This document shows positions 9,906 through 18,088 of a stretch of 48,272 nucleotides of DNA, one piece after another; the first letter of the stretch is position 1, and each line of letters begins with the position of its first letter. The translations under genes and the position numbers were made by a program. The stretch is from Paucimonas sp. (lineage in GTDB: Bacteria; Pseudomonadota; Gammaproteobacteria; Burkholderiales; Burkholderiaceae_D). Under the pieces are notes generated by a model that did no database searches, had not been told where the DNA came from, and saw only the letters and a program-made list of their open reading frames with translations. The stretch spans positions 1-48,272 of the forward strand of contig JAQGMC010000123.1 of NCBI GenBank assembly GCA_028292545.1, in the 5' to 3' direction.

Positions 9906-11165
9906 ATGGCCCTCATTGTTCACAAATACGGCGGTACCTCGATGGGTTCCACGGAACGCATCAAGAACGTGGCCAAGCGCGTAGCGAAGTGGCATGACGC
10001 CGGGCACCAAATGGTGGTCGTGCCGTCTGCCATGTCGGGCGAAACCAATCGCCTGCTCGGGCTGGCCAAGGAAATCATGCCGCAGCCCGACCCGCGCGAG
10101 CTCGACATGCTCGCCTCCACTGGCGAACAAGTGTCGGTGGCTTTGCTGGCGATGGCGCTGCATGCGTTGGGCAAGGAAGCCGTGTCCTATGCCGGCTGGC
10201 AGGTTCCGATCCGCACCGATTCCTCTTTCACCAAGGCACGCATCCAGTCCATCGACGACCAGCGCGTGCGACGCGACCTCGAAGCCGGCCGGGTCGTCAT
10301 CATCACCGGGTTCCAGGGCGTGGATGGCGATGGTCACATCTCGACGCTGGGCCGGGGCGGCTCCGACACGTCCGCCGTGGCTGTGGCAGCCGCGCTGAAG
10401 GCCAAGGAATGCCTGATCTACACGGATGTGGACGGCGTCTACACGACCGACCCGCGCGTGGTCAGCGAAGCCCGGCGCCTGAAGACAGTGACTTTCGAAG
10501 AGATGCTGGAAATGGCGTCGCTGGGCTCAAAAGTGTTGCAGATCCGCTCGGTGGAATTCGCCGGCAACTACCGCATGCCCACGCGCGTGCTGTCATCGCT
10601 GACCGACCCGCTGATGTCGCTTGAAGAAGAAGCGCAGTCCGGCACCCTGATTTCGTTTGAGGAAGACACCAACATGGAACAAGCAACCATCACCGGCATC
10701 GCGTTCAACCGCGACGAAGCCAAGATCACCGTCATTGGCGTGCCCGACCGTCCCGGCATCGCCTACCAGATCCTGGGCCCGGTGGCGGACGCCAACATCG
10801 AAGTCGACATGATCATCCAGAACCAGTCGATGGAAGGCAAGACCGACTTCACCTTCACCGTGCCGCGCGGCGAGTACCAGAAGGCGATGGAAGTGCTGGA
10901 CAAGAGCGTGCGCGAGCACATCGGCGCGGCCCGCATCATGGGCGACGCCAAGGTGTCGAAAGTGTCGGTGGTGGGCGTGGGCATGCGCAGCCATGTGGGC
11001 ATCGCTTCGCAGATGTTCCGCACCCTGGCCGAAGAGAACGTCAACATCCAGATGATCTCGACGTCCGAGATCAAGATCTCCGTGCTGATCGACGAGAAGT
11101 ATATGGAATTGGCCGTGCGCGCCCTGCACAAGGCGTTTGGTCTGGATGCGGGGCAGGGCGCTTGA
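9906..11165 (+). CDS. lysC: Aspartate kinase
   Basis: Phosphorylates aspartate, the first step toward lysine, threonine, methionine and diaminopimelate. The 419-residue monofunctional enzyme has the kinase motif VHKYGGTSMGS at the N-terminus, TLGRGGSDTSAVAVAAAL, and IYTDVDGVYTTDPR. Two C-terminal ACT domains start near residues 265 and 345 and are the usual site of feedback inhibition. The length fits the lysine/threonine-regulated class of Pseudomonas and Burkholderiales; no fused homoserine dehydrogenase is present. It has its own promoter and is followed by tRNA-Ser. Confidence 0.95.
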   Translation: MALIVHKYGGTSMGSTERIKNVAKRVAKWHDAGHQMVVVPSAMSGETNRLLGLAKEIMPQPDPRELDMLASTGEQVSVALLAMALHALGKEAVSYAGWQVPIRTDSSFTKARIQSIDDQRVRRDLEAGRVVIITGFQGVDGDGHISTLGRGGSDTSAVAVAAALKAKECLIYTDVDGVYTTDPRVVSEARRLKTVTFEEMLEMASLGSKVLQIRSVEFAGNYRMPTRVLSSLTDPLMSLEEEAQSGTLISFEEDTNMEQATITGIAFNRDEAKITVIGVPDRPGIAYQILGPVADANIEVDMIIQNQSMEGKTDFTFTVPRGEYQKAMEVLDKSVREHIGAARIMGDAKVSKVSVVGVGMRSHVGIASQMFRTLAEENVNIQMISTSEIKISVLIDEKYMELAVRALHKAFGLDAGQGA

Positions 11166-11259
11166 TTGCGTCCGGTCAACCATCTTTGATTGACCCGAGG
11201 GCGGTCCCAAGCTATCATCCGAAGCCTTGTTCGGTGGCACTTTGATCGAGCAACAGCGT

Positions 11260-11353
11260 GGAGACGTGGCCGAGTGGTCGAAGGCACTTCCCTGCTAAGG
11301 AAGCATATGGGCTTAAACCTGTATCGAGGGTTCGAATCCCTCCGTCTCCGCCA
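11260..11353 (+). tRNA. tRNA-Ser(GCU)
   Basis: The 94-base gene has a 7-bp acceptor stem, GGAGACG at 11260-11266 pairing with CGTCTCC at 11343-11349, then the discriminator G and an encoded CCA. The anticodon stem CTTCC/GGAAG encloses loop CTGCTAA, giving anticodon GCT at 11294-11296 (reads AGC and AGU). A long variable arm and the T arm GGTTCGAATCC are present, as expected for a class II serine tRNA. Its 3' end appears to be the attachment site of the accessory segment that follows. Confidence 0.97.
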
Positions 11354-11670
11354 AAAAGCTAAGTAAACAACTGATCGTCGATAAGTTTTTGCTGCGCGGG
11401 GCACTGACCCCCAAATGACCCAGAAGCGGGCGAGCGGATTAGAAAAGTCCGCATTCGTGAGGGGCGACGACGGTCGGTCTTCTCGCTGATCGGGCTTGAT
11501 CGAATCTTTGGTTAAGTATCCCGGTGGGGAAGCGGTGCAATCAAGGTCCATACCTCAACGGCGCCCCCCGCAACGGCCCCTTCCCAAAAGATATTTCATT
11601 GCTAAGCGACAATCTCGGCCCATAGAATGGCGACCCATTAGCCGCCGCGCCGTGAACGGGTACAAGAGAA
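11354..11670. other. Junction region after tRNA-Ser, no intact gene
   Basis: These 317 bases lie between the tRNA and the flippase gene. No supported gene is seen. Reading frames here are short and interrupted, and one long minus-strand frame crosses the tRNA and lysC and is an artefact. An integrase remnant would be expected in this position, but none could be recognised. The promoter of the three-gene cassette should lie here; no convincing -35/-10 pair was found. Confidence 0.5.
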
Positions 11671-12948
11671 ATGTCCATACGGAGAAACATTTTCTTCAGT
11701 TACGCCGGCACCGCTGTGGCCATTGCTGCGCCGGTGATCGCGCTGCCTTGGTACTTGTCAAGTCTGGGTCCGAAGCAATTCGGCCTAATAGGGTTTATTG
11801 CCTCGATCTTGGCGGTACTGGGAGTTCTCGACTCCGGAATGAGCCAAGCTTTAATTCGTGAGGTGGCAGTAAGGTTGGACGGCACGCATGACGGAAAGGT
11901 GCGCGCTGCGTCGCTCCTGCTCGTATTCGAGAGGGTGTATTGGGTGTTCTCCATCGCGGTCGGTATGGTCCTTTGCCTTCTCGCCCCCACCATCGCTAGT
12001 CGCTGGCTAAACCTCGACGGCGTGGACATGGACTCTGGCGCGCTCGCGATATACGGCGCAGGCTTTATTTTCGCATTGCAGTTTCCGGGGGCGGTGTACC
12101 GAAGTTTGCTTGTTGCGTCGCAAGCCCAGGCGGTCCTCAACAAACTGATCGTGGGTTGTGCGATCTCGAGGCAAGTAATCGGAGTTGTCGCGGTCATAGT
12201 CTGGCCCACGCTAACAACCTTCTTGATCTCGCAAGCACTTTGCGCAGGTATCGAAACCATCTTGCGGCGGCAATTCGCATGGCGGGAGGTAAAGACACCT
12301 CAGCTGTCCCTCAGTTGGAGCGCTTCCGAAGCGCTGCAGATCTGGCGGGTTACCGTTGGCACGACAACGGCAACGTTGCTGGGTGCCTTGGCCATTCAGA
12401 CGGACCGCATTGTGCTAAGCCGAATGAGCGGTATTGAGGAACTTGGCTACTATTCAATCGCCACGACTGTTGCGATTGGTGCTCTGCAGCTAATAAACCC
12501 ACTGATTCAAGCGACACTTCCGAAAGCCATTCAGCTTAGAGACGACGCCCGGGGCCTACATCGTCTTTCGGTCACACTGGCCATGGCGATAGGAGCAGTC
12601 GTGCTCTGCGGCACGCTGGTCTATGGCCTCTGCGGTGAGTGGCTCCTCCGTGAATGGCTTCGAAGCGAAGCGGCCGTAGCTGTGGTTTATCCCGTCCTTT
12701 CCGTGCTCCTCATCGGAACAGCGTTCAACGCCTTCTACAACGTCGGATACGTGAACTGGATGGCGCAGAAGAAGATAGCGGCTATCCTATGGGTAAACGG
12801 CGTCTCTCTGGCTCTTTGCGTTGCCCTGATTCCGTATCTTGTTCAACACTTTGGCTTAATTGGGGCTGCGTGCGGGTGGCTTACCATGAATTTCATCGGG
12901 CTTGTTTGCAGCTTAGGATGGGTTGGGAAAAGACGATGCAAGGAATAA
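11671..12948 (+). CDS. Wzx-like polysaccharide flippase
   Basis: A 425-residue integral membrane protein of the MATE/MVF (polysaccharide export) superfamily, predicted to flip lipid-linked glycans across the inner membrane. About twelve hydrophobic segments run through the protein. The N-terminus (SIRRNIFFSYAGTAVAIAAP, then WYLSSLGPKQFGLIGF) is typical of O-antigen/teichoic-type flippases, as is QTDRIVLSRMSGIEELGYYS in the middle. Codon use and GC content are lower than in the flanking core genes. It is first of three genes and overlaps the second by 13 bases. No glycosyltransferase is adjacent, so the substrate is unknown. Confidence 0.8.
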   Translation: MSIRRNIFFSYAGTAVAIAAPVIALPWYLSSLGPKQFGLIGFIASILAVLGVLDSGMSQALIREVAVRLDGTHDGKVRAASLLLVFERVYWVFSIAVGMVLCLLAPTIASRWLNLDGVDMDSGALAIYGAGFIFALQFPGAVYRSLLVASQAQAVLNKLIVGCAISRQVIGVVAVIVWPTLTTFLISQALCAGIETILRRQFAWREVKTPQLSLSWSASEALQIWRVTVGTTTATLLGALAIQTDRIVLSRMSGIEELGYYSIATTVAIGALQLINPLIQATLPKAIQLRDDARGLHRLSVTLAMAIGAVVLCGTLVYGLCGEWLLREWLRSEAAVAVVYPVLSVLLIGTAFNAFYNVGYVNWMAQKKIAAILWVNGVSLALCVALIPYLVQHFGLIGAACGWLTMNFIGLVCSLGWVGKRRCKE

Positions 12949-13709
12949 GAAAAGCTTACTGGGTGTTGCAAAGTCAGTTTGGTATCGATTTAAAGCGGAC
13001 CTTCGCAGCGATTGTGGGACTGCCGCGATACATTCGCAGTGGAATTGAGTTCGCATCCTCTTATGACGGGAAATTGCGGCTGATGCCATGCCTTTCCGAT
13101 TGGAACGCCGAGGGCGGTGAAACGAAGAGCGAGTACTTTTGGCAAGACTTGTACATTGCGAGAAAAATATCTGAGTCAAAGCCTGAGGCTCATGTGGACG
13201 TGGGGTCGCGCATTGACGGTTTCGTCGCCCATGTCGCTAGCTTCAGGGAGATAGAGGTGTTCGACATCCGCCCGCTTTCACCCAGCATCCCCGGGGTGGT
13301 CTTCAAGCAAGCGGATTTTATGTCCAGCTCTTCTGTACCTCAAGCTTATTGCGACTCCTTGTCTTGCCTGCACGCCCTCGAACACTTCGGACTTGGTCGT
13401 TATGGCGATCCGATCAACCCTCAGGGCTATGTCCTGGGGTTGCAGAATTTCGCCAGAATTTTAAAAAAAGGCGGAACTCTATATCTCTCGGTCCCGGTTG
13501 GCCGCGAGCGCGTCGAGTTCAATGCGCATCGCGTCTTCGACCCCGTATCGTTAGTGGACCTTGCATTTCAGAACGAGCTCGTTCTGCGAGAACTGGCTTG
13601 GGTCGCCGCAGACCGGTCGATTCACCGCTCAGAAGATCCCTCGCACGATCTCCAGGAGTTGGGCAAGTCACAGTATGTATTAGGAATGTTTACATTCTCA
13701 AAAGACTAG
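12936..13709 (+). CDS. DUF268-type, methyltransferase-like protein
   Basis: A 257-residue cytoplasmic protein resembling the DUF268 family, often found in surface-polysaccharide loci. It has HVDVGSRIDGFVAHVASF, similar to SAM-binding motif I, then LHALEHFGLGRYGDPINP, LKKGGTLYLSVPVGRERVEF and FNAHRVFDP, all resembling a class I methyltransferase fold in which catalytic activity is not established. The frame is open from 12654, but ATG at 12936 gives the natural N-terminus. It overlaps the flippase by 13 bases and the next gene starts 12 bases after it, so the three are almost surely an operon. A role in modifying a sugar or lipid carrier is inference. Confidence 0.7.
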   Translation: MQGIRKAYWVLQSQFGIDLKRTFAAIVGLPRYIRSGIEFASSYDGKLRLMPCLSDWNAEGGETKSEYFWQDLYIARKISESKPEAHVDVGSRIDGFVAHVASFREIEVFDIRPLSPSIPGVVFKQADFMSSSSVPQAYCDSLSCLHALEHFGLGRYGDPINPQGYVLGLQNFARILKKGGTLYLSVPVGRERVEFNAHRVFDPVSLVDLAFQNELVLRELAWVAADRSIHRSEDPSHDLQELGKSQYVLGMFTFSKD

Positions 13710-13721
13710 AATCCGGAGCCC

Positions 13722-15272
13722 ATGATCGTCGCAACGACCTCGGCAATGCGTTCAGCGCGCCGTCACTTGCTTGTGCTGTTTTTCCTGACTGTCTTTCTCT
13801 ACGCCTTGGGTGGAATGAGCTTTTCCAGGCACATGATCAGCGTGCGAGGAGCGAGTTCCCAAGTCGGGGATGGCAACCTTGCGGGCGACCCTGCCTACTA
13901 CAACAGATTGGCGCTAAAGAAGGCGGCCGAAATGCGAAGGGATGGAATTTCGCGGTTTGAATTGCGACCATCAGGACAAGCGCCAGCGGGAATGGCATCC
14001 GCGTTGTACTTATTTTGGCAGAACCCGCTCGCGTTCGTAACTCTGAACGCGCTTATGCATGCCTTGTCAGCCGTTTTTTTAGTCCTTATCCTTCGTAATT
14101 TTTTTCCGGCTGGCATTTCGTTGGTCGCAGCCTTGCCGCTGGCAATTTCCCCCTACCTGCTGCCATGGTTTTCTCAACTCAACAAAGAATCATTGACCTT
14201 GTTGGGCAGCCTGATCTATCTGTACGGTCTATTGAGGGTCGTTGGAAACCTCTCCGACCGACGATTCACGTGGCTCGGCGGCGTCCTGTTTGCAATGCTG
14301 GGGGTTGTAGCGTTATGGACTGTCCGGCCGTACCTGAATCAGATTCTTCTTCCGGCCACCATAGTCGTACTAGGGGCTTTTGCCATCTTCAACGTGCGCG
14401 GGCAGCGTAATTGGGCTGTCCTCATTGCAGCGGCAATTCCCATTGTTTTTTGTTTGGCATTTCTTGGAAAAGGCGCGGTTTCAGACCAAACCTTAGACAA
14501 GCTACAGCGCTATAAAGAGAATGACGAGGATTTGAAAGCGACGATAGTTCAGGACGTTCCAGTGGCACGACGCGCCAGTATAGGAGCGCCGGCGACGGCG
14601 GGGTCGGTCGAACAGGCTCACCAGTCGATTGGGAGTCGAACAGGCGGGAAGGCCAATGACCCAGAACAAGTCCTTAACCGGTGCGCGGAAAGTGTCGATG
14701 TAAGCAAATGGGGCGACGCATCGTTCCTTCCAGCCTCGGTCAATGGCAGACTGAGAGCGATGATGATTCTGCGATGTGGCATGTTCCGCGAGCTGAAAGT
14801 CGCAACCGACCCTGCCACGATCTTCTCCTTTTTCGATCAGGATCGATACCCTTCAAGCTCCGTGGAGACCTTGGGATATTTGCCACGCGCCGCAATGTAT
14901 GGATTGTTCGCGCCATGGGCCGATCGCTGGGGCTACGTGCTAACCCATCAAAGGTCCACCTTTTACACCATCGTTCCGCTAGAGACGTTTCTGTTTTACG
15001 TGTGCCTGATCGCGCTGTTCATCCACGTCTGGCAGCAGAAAGATGGGCGCTTGGTGATCCCGCTTGGACTGGCCGTCTGTGTCATAACGGTCTACGGCCT
15101 TACTTCGCCCTTCATCGGTGCCCTTTATCGATACAGGTACCCTTGGTGGATGCTCCTTCTTTCGTTGGGACTGGCTTCGGCAATAACGATTGTCTCCCCG
15201 CTGATCGCTCGCAGGAAGCACAAGTTCAACGGCAACGACATCTTGAAGCGAAGCGACGAGCCCCGGCGCTAG
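13722..15272 (+). CDS. Multi-pass membrane protein, Wzy/GT39-like
   Basis: A 516-residue protein with about ten predicted transmembrane segments. There is one near residues 14-32, a cluster between roughly 90 and 255, and three near the C-terminus. A hydrophilic loop of about 140 residues (255-395), probably periplasmic, separates them. The end GLTSPFIGALYRYRYPWWM resembles the last loop of many Wzy polymerases and GT39-type membrane glycosyltransferases, but no catalytic motif could be confirmed. It follows the DUF268 gene by 12 bases and ends the cassette. Together with the flippase it may polymerise or transfer a flipped glycan; that is inference. Confidence 0.6.
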   Translation: MIVATTSAMRSARRHLLVLFFLTVFLYALGGMSFSRHMISVRGASSQVGDGNLAGDPAYYNRLALKKAAEMRRDGISRFELRPSGQAPAGMASALYLFWQNPLAFVTLNALMHALSAVFLVLILRNFFPAGISLVAALPLAISPYLLPWFSQLNKESLTLLGSLIYLYGLLRVVGNLSDRRFTWLGGVLFAMLGVVALWTVRPYLNQILLPATIVVLGAFAIFNVRGQRNWAVLIAAAIPIVFCLAFLGKGAVSDQTLDKLQRYKENDEDLKATIVQDVPVARRASIGAPATAGSVEQAHQSIGSRTGGKANDPEQVLNRCAESVDVSKWGDASFLPASVNGRLRAMMILRCGMFRELKVATDPATIFSFFDQDRYPSSSVETLGYLPRAAMYGLFAPWADRWGYVLTHQRSTFYTIVPLETFLFYVCLIALFIHVWQQKDGRLVIPLGLAVCVITVYGLTSPFIGALYRYRYPWWMLLLSLGLASAITIVSPLIARRKHKFNGNDILKRSDEPRR

Positions 15273-15427
15273 TCACTCGGCTTCGCTTTTCCCAACTTAC
15301 GGCACCTGCGGGCGCGACAAGATGGCGATCTTGCGACTGCTGTTCTCAACTTAGTTGAGGATTGCTTCTGCTCTCACAGCGCTCCCATGCGCGCAACATA
15401 GGGTCAGCCTACCCACAAAATCTACCC

Positions 15428-15448
15428 CCAATCAAAGTGCTTGATTGG
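15428..15448. repeat. 8-bp inverted repeat downstream of the cassette
   Basis: CCAATCAA at 15428-15435 and TTGATTGG at 15441-15448 can form an 8-bp stem with loop AGTGC, 156 bases after the last cassette gene. No T run follows, so it is either a weak terminator or a protein-binding palindrome. Confidence 0.4.
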
Positions 15449-15557
15449 AGCGTATTGTGCTGAACGGTATCGAACAATAAGGCTTAGCAGCTTCAGTTCG
15501 GGCGAGGGATTTGAAGGGATCGGCTTGCAAGCCAATCCGCGGCCTCCGGTATGTAGG

Positions 15558-15573
15558 CGAATCCCTCAGTCTC
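15558..15573 (+). repeat. Imperfect copy of the tRNA-Ser 3' end (candidate attR)
   Basis: CGAATCCCTC, one mismatch, then GTCTC: this matches 15 of 16 bases of the tRNA-Ser T arm and acceptor strand at 11333-11348, in the same orientation. The two copies enclose the three-gene low-GC cassette, as left and right attachment sites of a tRNA-integrating element would. The shortness and the mismatch mean it could be a chance match or a decayed site. Confidence 0.5.
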
Positions 15574-15589
15574 AAGCCGTCACCATCAT

Positions 15590-15763
15590 TTAGCCGCCAC
15601 CCGGGTCCTCCGGCACCATGCGCGGGCGCGCTTCCCACGATCGCGGCAGTATCACCAGCATCTCGCGCGCATCGGCCGCCCCAGGCGGCTGGTCGAACGC
15701 CACGATCCGGTACTGGTTCACGGCCGGCGCCAGCTTGGTCGGGTCGAGCACCAGCCGAGCGGC
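15590..15763 (-). pseudogene. C-terminal remnant of an unidentified protein
   Basis: On the minus strand a frame ending at a TAA (15590-15592) encodes about 57 residues that read like real protein: RLVLDPTKLAPAVNQYRIV, AFDQPPGAADAREMLVILPR, SWEARPRMVPEDPG. The DNA here is markedly more GC-rich than on either side. Upstream of about 15763 the frame continues but changes to low-complexity, AT-richer sequence with no start that fits. I read it as the surviving end of a gene cut when the neighbouring segment was inserted or rearranged. The family was not recognised. Confidence 0.45.
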
Positions 15764-16017
15764 CCACGGAACCAAAGAGCTTGGATGGGTAGGCGTAAGC
15801 AGCAGGAGAGTAAAACGACACGGAAGCGCTACAGCGATGGTGGCTGAGGGCACGTTATCGGCTGAAGAATATGTGCCGGGATAGACGCCTGGTAGCGAAC
15901 TGGCCGACGAGTTCCGATAAAACGCGTTCGGGACGTGCGCTGTCGTACATACCGCAGCTTGCCGAGCGGCCACACTGCATTGCGTTATCCCACCAAACAC
16001 TCCGTTAAAGGCACTTC

Positions 16018-16524
16018 ATGAAACCGATCCGTATCATTCTCTCCAGCCTCATTTTGCTGTCGTCCGCTGCTGCACTTGCTCAAACGCCTGCACAGAACAC
16101 CGCCACCATCGCCAATCAGGAAGTGCAGTTAAAGTCTGACCAAGCCGGCCTCAGCAGGGCGAAAGATCAGCTCAAGGCCGACAAGGCAACGTTGAAGGAA
16201 AACACCAAGAATGGCGTGACCACGGCGGAATCGGCGGATGCGAAAGATGTCCGCCAAGGCCAGCGCAACGTCAAAGGCCTTAAAAAAGTCATTTCGACCG
16301 CTGAACCCGGCATGCAGAAAGACTCCGACAAAGCGGCGCTGAAGGTCTCGAAAAAGAAACTGAAGGCTGACAAGAAGAAACTGAAAAAGAACAAGAAGGC
16401 CGGCAAGATGTCATCACAGTCGAAAGACAGCCAGGCCGTCTACAAAGACGAGCAATCAGTGAAAGCACAAGTCAAGACCATCAAGGCTGACAAAGCCGAG
16501 CTGAACGCTACTGAAAAGAAGTAA
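16018..16524 (+). CDS. Lysine-rich secreted protein with internal duplication
   Basis: A 168-residue protein of unknown function. It starts with a clear Sec signal peptide of about 21 residues (RIILSSLILLSSAAALAQTP). The mature part is highly charged, with very many lysines, no cysteine or tryptophan, and predicted to be helical or coiled-coil. Two halves of about 60 residues align: SDQAGLSRAKDQLKADKATL in the first with SDKAALKVSKKKLKADKKKL in the second, each followed by LKxNxKxG. It is probably periplasmic, and could bind nucleic acid, polyphosphate or the envelope through its basic surface; none of this is shown. The gene stands alone, ahead of a stable hairpin. Confidence 0.7.
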   Translation: MKPIRIILSSLILLSSAAALAQTPAQNTATIANQEVQLKSDQAGLSRAKDQLKADKATLKENTKNGVTTAESADAKDVRQGQRNVKGLKKVISTAEPGMQKDSDKAALKVSKKKLKADKKKLKKNKKAGKMSSQSKDSQAVYKDEQSVKAQVKTIKADKAELNATEKK

Positions 16525-16556
16525 GCCAAAAAGCGGGCCGAAAACCAAGCCTCAAG

Positions 16557-16580
16557 CGCGGCCCGGGAAACCGGGCCGTG
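16557..16580 (+). terminator. Stable GC hairpin with GAAA tetraloop
   Basis: CGCGGCCCGG at 16557-16566 pairs with CCGGGCCGTG at 16571-16580 (ten pairs, one G-U) around a GAAA tetraloop, 33 bases after the lysine-rich gene and 41 bases before the next gene. No T run follows, so it may block 3' exonucleases or form a structured leader rather than a classical terminator. Confidence 0.5.
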
Positions 16581-16620
16581 ATGGCACTTACCGGTGCCGC
16601 GTCGTATTGAAGGAAGTCAA

Positions 16621-16839
16621 ATGAACGCACTCAAAGTGGTTGCCTTGGTGTTGATTGCCGCCGGCCTGTTCGGCATTGCGCAAGGCGGCTTTAGTTATGT
16701 CACCACTACGCATCGAGCCGACATCGGGCCGATCCATGTGAATATGGATGAAGAAAAGCGGGTCAACTTCCCGCTCTGGGCAAGCATTGCCGCAATAGTC
16801 GCCGGCGCCGCCATGCTGGTGCTACCGCGTCGCGGATAG
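16621..16839 (+). CDS. Small two-span membrane protein
   Basis: A 72-residue protein starting MNALKVVALVLIAAGLFGIA. A first membrane helix covers about residues 4-22, then comes a polar loop of about 25 residues, then a second helix (WASIAAIVAGAAMLVLP), with a short basic end. GGAAG precedes the ATG at suitable distance; the frame extends to 16594 but that start lacks a ribosome site. Short proteins of this shape are widespread in proteobacteria and mostly uncharacterised. The function is unknown. Confidence 0.65.
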   Translation: MNALKVVALVLIAAGLFGIAQGGFSYVTTTHRADIGPIHVNMDEEKRVNFPLWASIAAIVAGAAMLVLPRRG

Positions 16840-17173
16840 AAAGCACTTCGCGCAAGCCTCCAAAAGCGATCTGTCCTTGCATCGCGGCCCGTCACAAAGG
16901 GGTTGCGATTTTTACGTTTACAAACGGGTTGTGCGCCCTGAGCCGAAGCCAGCGCACGGCCATCTCGATCAAGAGGAAATTGCAAGACGGGTGGGTACAA
17001 AACGAAGCTCGAGGCAGTGGCATCGAATAGCGCAACGGATTGGACTGACTTTTACTCTGCAAAGCTATGCAGGCAATTCAATGTGGCTGTCCGATATACT
17101 GAATGAAACGGGCGGTGCTTGCAGGGTCATAGCCCGCGGCTTCACGCAATAGCGCTTTTAAAGGTGTGTGCTC
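16840..17173. other. Intergenic region upstream of the LysR gene
   Basis: No gene is supported in these 334 bases. A sequence on the minus strand at 17091-17104 (ATTCAGTATATCGG) resembles, with one insertion, the motif seen in the promoter regions of the two flanks of the catabolic cluster, so it may be an autoregulatory site. AAAGG just before the LysR start serves as ribosome site. Confidence 0.4.
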
Positions 17174-18088
17174 ATGAGTATCTCCCTACGCCAGCTGCGT
17201 GCGTTTGTTGCCGTGGCTGAAGCGGGCAGTTTTTCGGCTGCTGCCGTCAAGCTGCACTTGACTTCGTCGGCGCTGAGCCTCTTGATCCGGGAAATGGAGC
17301 GCATCCTGAACGTCCGGGTGTTCGATCGGACCACTCGGCAAACGGTATTGTCGCAAGCGGGGGCGGAGTTTTATCCGCTCGCCAAAAAAGTGCTGGATGA
17401 CTTGGCCCGCGCAGTAGAAAGTACCAAGGACCTGGAGTTGAAGAAGCGCGGCACGATACGAGTTGCCTGCTCGCCGCTGTACTCAACTGCATTACTGCCC
17501 GAATTGTTGTCGCATTACCGTGAGCAGTATCCGGCCATTGCGGTCAATATTCTGGATTCTACGTACCAATCCGCCATGTCCCGTGTAATGAGCGGCGAGG
17601 CAGACATTGCCATCATGCCGCACCGCATATCGCCGCCTGAACTAGTGCAGGAAAGGCTATTCACCGAGCGAATCGTATTCATCTGCAGGTCGGACCATCC
17701 GCTGGCCTCGCGACAACACGTCACCTGGGACCAAGTGCTGAAAGAGGCCATCGTTTCGGTCGCGCATGAGTATACGACCCGTTTGCAGGTAGATTTGCTG
17801 AAATACTCTGCCAAGCTGGTGCTCAATCCCCAGCATAGCGTTTCCTTCGTCACGACCGCTTTGGGGATGGTGCAGTGGAAGCACGGTGTAACCGCTTTGC
17901 CTGAGTCGGCGATTTCCCTGCTTCCGCCCTATGGCCTGGTGGCCCGTCCGATCAAGCGTCCTTCGGTGAATCGGGACATATCATTGTTCTACAAGCGAGG
18001 GATTCGGCTCACGCCAGCCGCCCTCAGTTTCAGGGAATTCCTCTCCCAACAATCGCTTGGGAATCGCCGGCTCGAGGAACTGAGCTAG
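17174..18088 (+). CDS. LysR-family transcriptional regulator
   Basis: A 304-residue LysR-type regulator. The N-terminal winged helix-turn-helix covers about residues 1-62 (SLRQLRAFVAVAEAGSFSAA and the recognition region LTSSALSLLIREMERIL). The periplasmic-binding-like effector domain runs from about 92 to 300 (GTIRVACSPLYSTALLPELL, MSGEADIAIMPHR). ATG at 17174 follows AAAGG by about ten bases. It lies upstream of, and in the same direction as, the catabolic genes, with 282 bases between, and is the obvious candidate regulator. The inducer is unknown. Confidence 0.9.
   Translation: MSISLRQLRAFVAVAEAGSFSAAAVKLHLTSSALSLLIREMERILNVRVFDRTTRQTVLSQAGAEFYPLAKKVLDDLARAVESTKDLELKKRGTIRVACSPLYSTALLPELLSHYREQYPAIAVNILDSTYQSAMSRVMSGEADIAIMPHRISPPELVQERLFTERIVFICRSDHPLASRQHVTWDQVLKEAIVSVAHEYTTRLQVDLLKYSAKLVLNPQHSVSFVTTALGMVQWKHGVTALPESAISLLPPYGLVARPIKRPSVNRDISLFYKRGIRLTPAALSFREFLSQQSLGNRRLEELS

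Larger units (their letters stand above)
15273..16017. other. Island boundary region without intact genes
   Basis: This 745-base stretch holds no intact gene. It contains an inverted repeat CCAATCAA (15428-15435)/TTGATTGG (15441-15448) with a 5-base loop, a palindrome at 15345-15359, the imperfect copy of the tRNA-Ser T arm at 15558-15573, and a GC-rich minus-strand coding remnant at 15590-15763. Base composition changes visibly to GC-rich just after the tRNA-like copy, supporting an island boundary there. Confidence 0.55.

Noticed and set aside
11171..11200. GGTCAA/TTGACC inverted repeat after lysC
   Set aside because: The stem is only six pairs with a ten-base loop and no T run, too weak to call a terminator.
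10763..11551. A 262-codon minus-strand frame crossing the tRNA and lysC
   Set aside because: Part of it is the reverse complement of tRNA-Ser, a well-known source of false ORFs; the rest is antisense to lysC.
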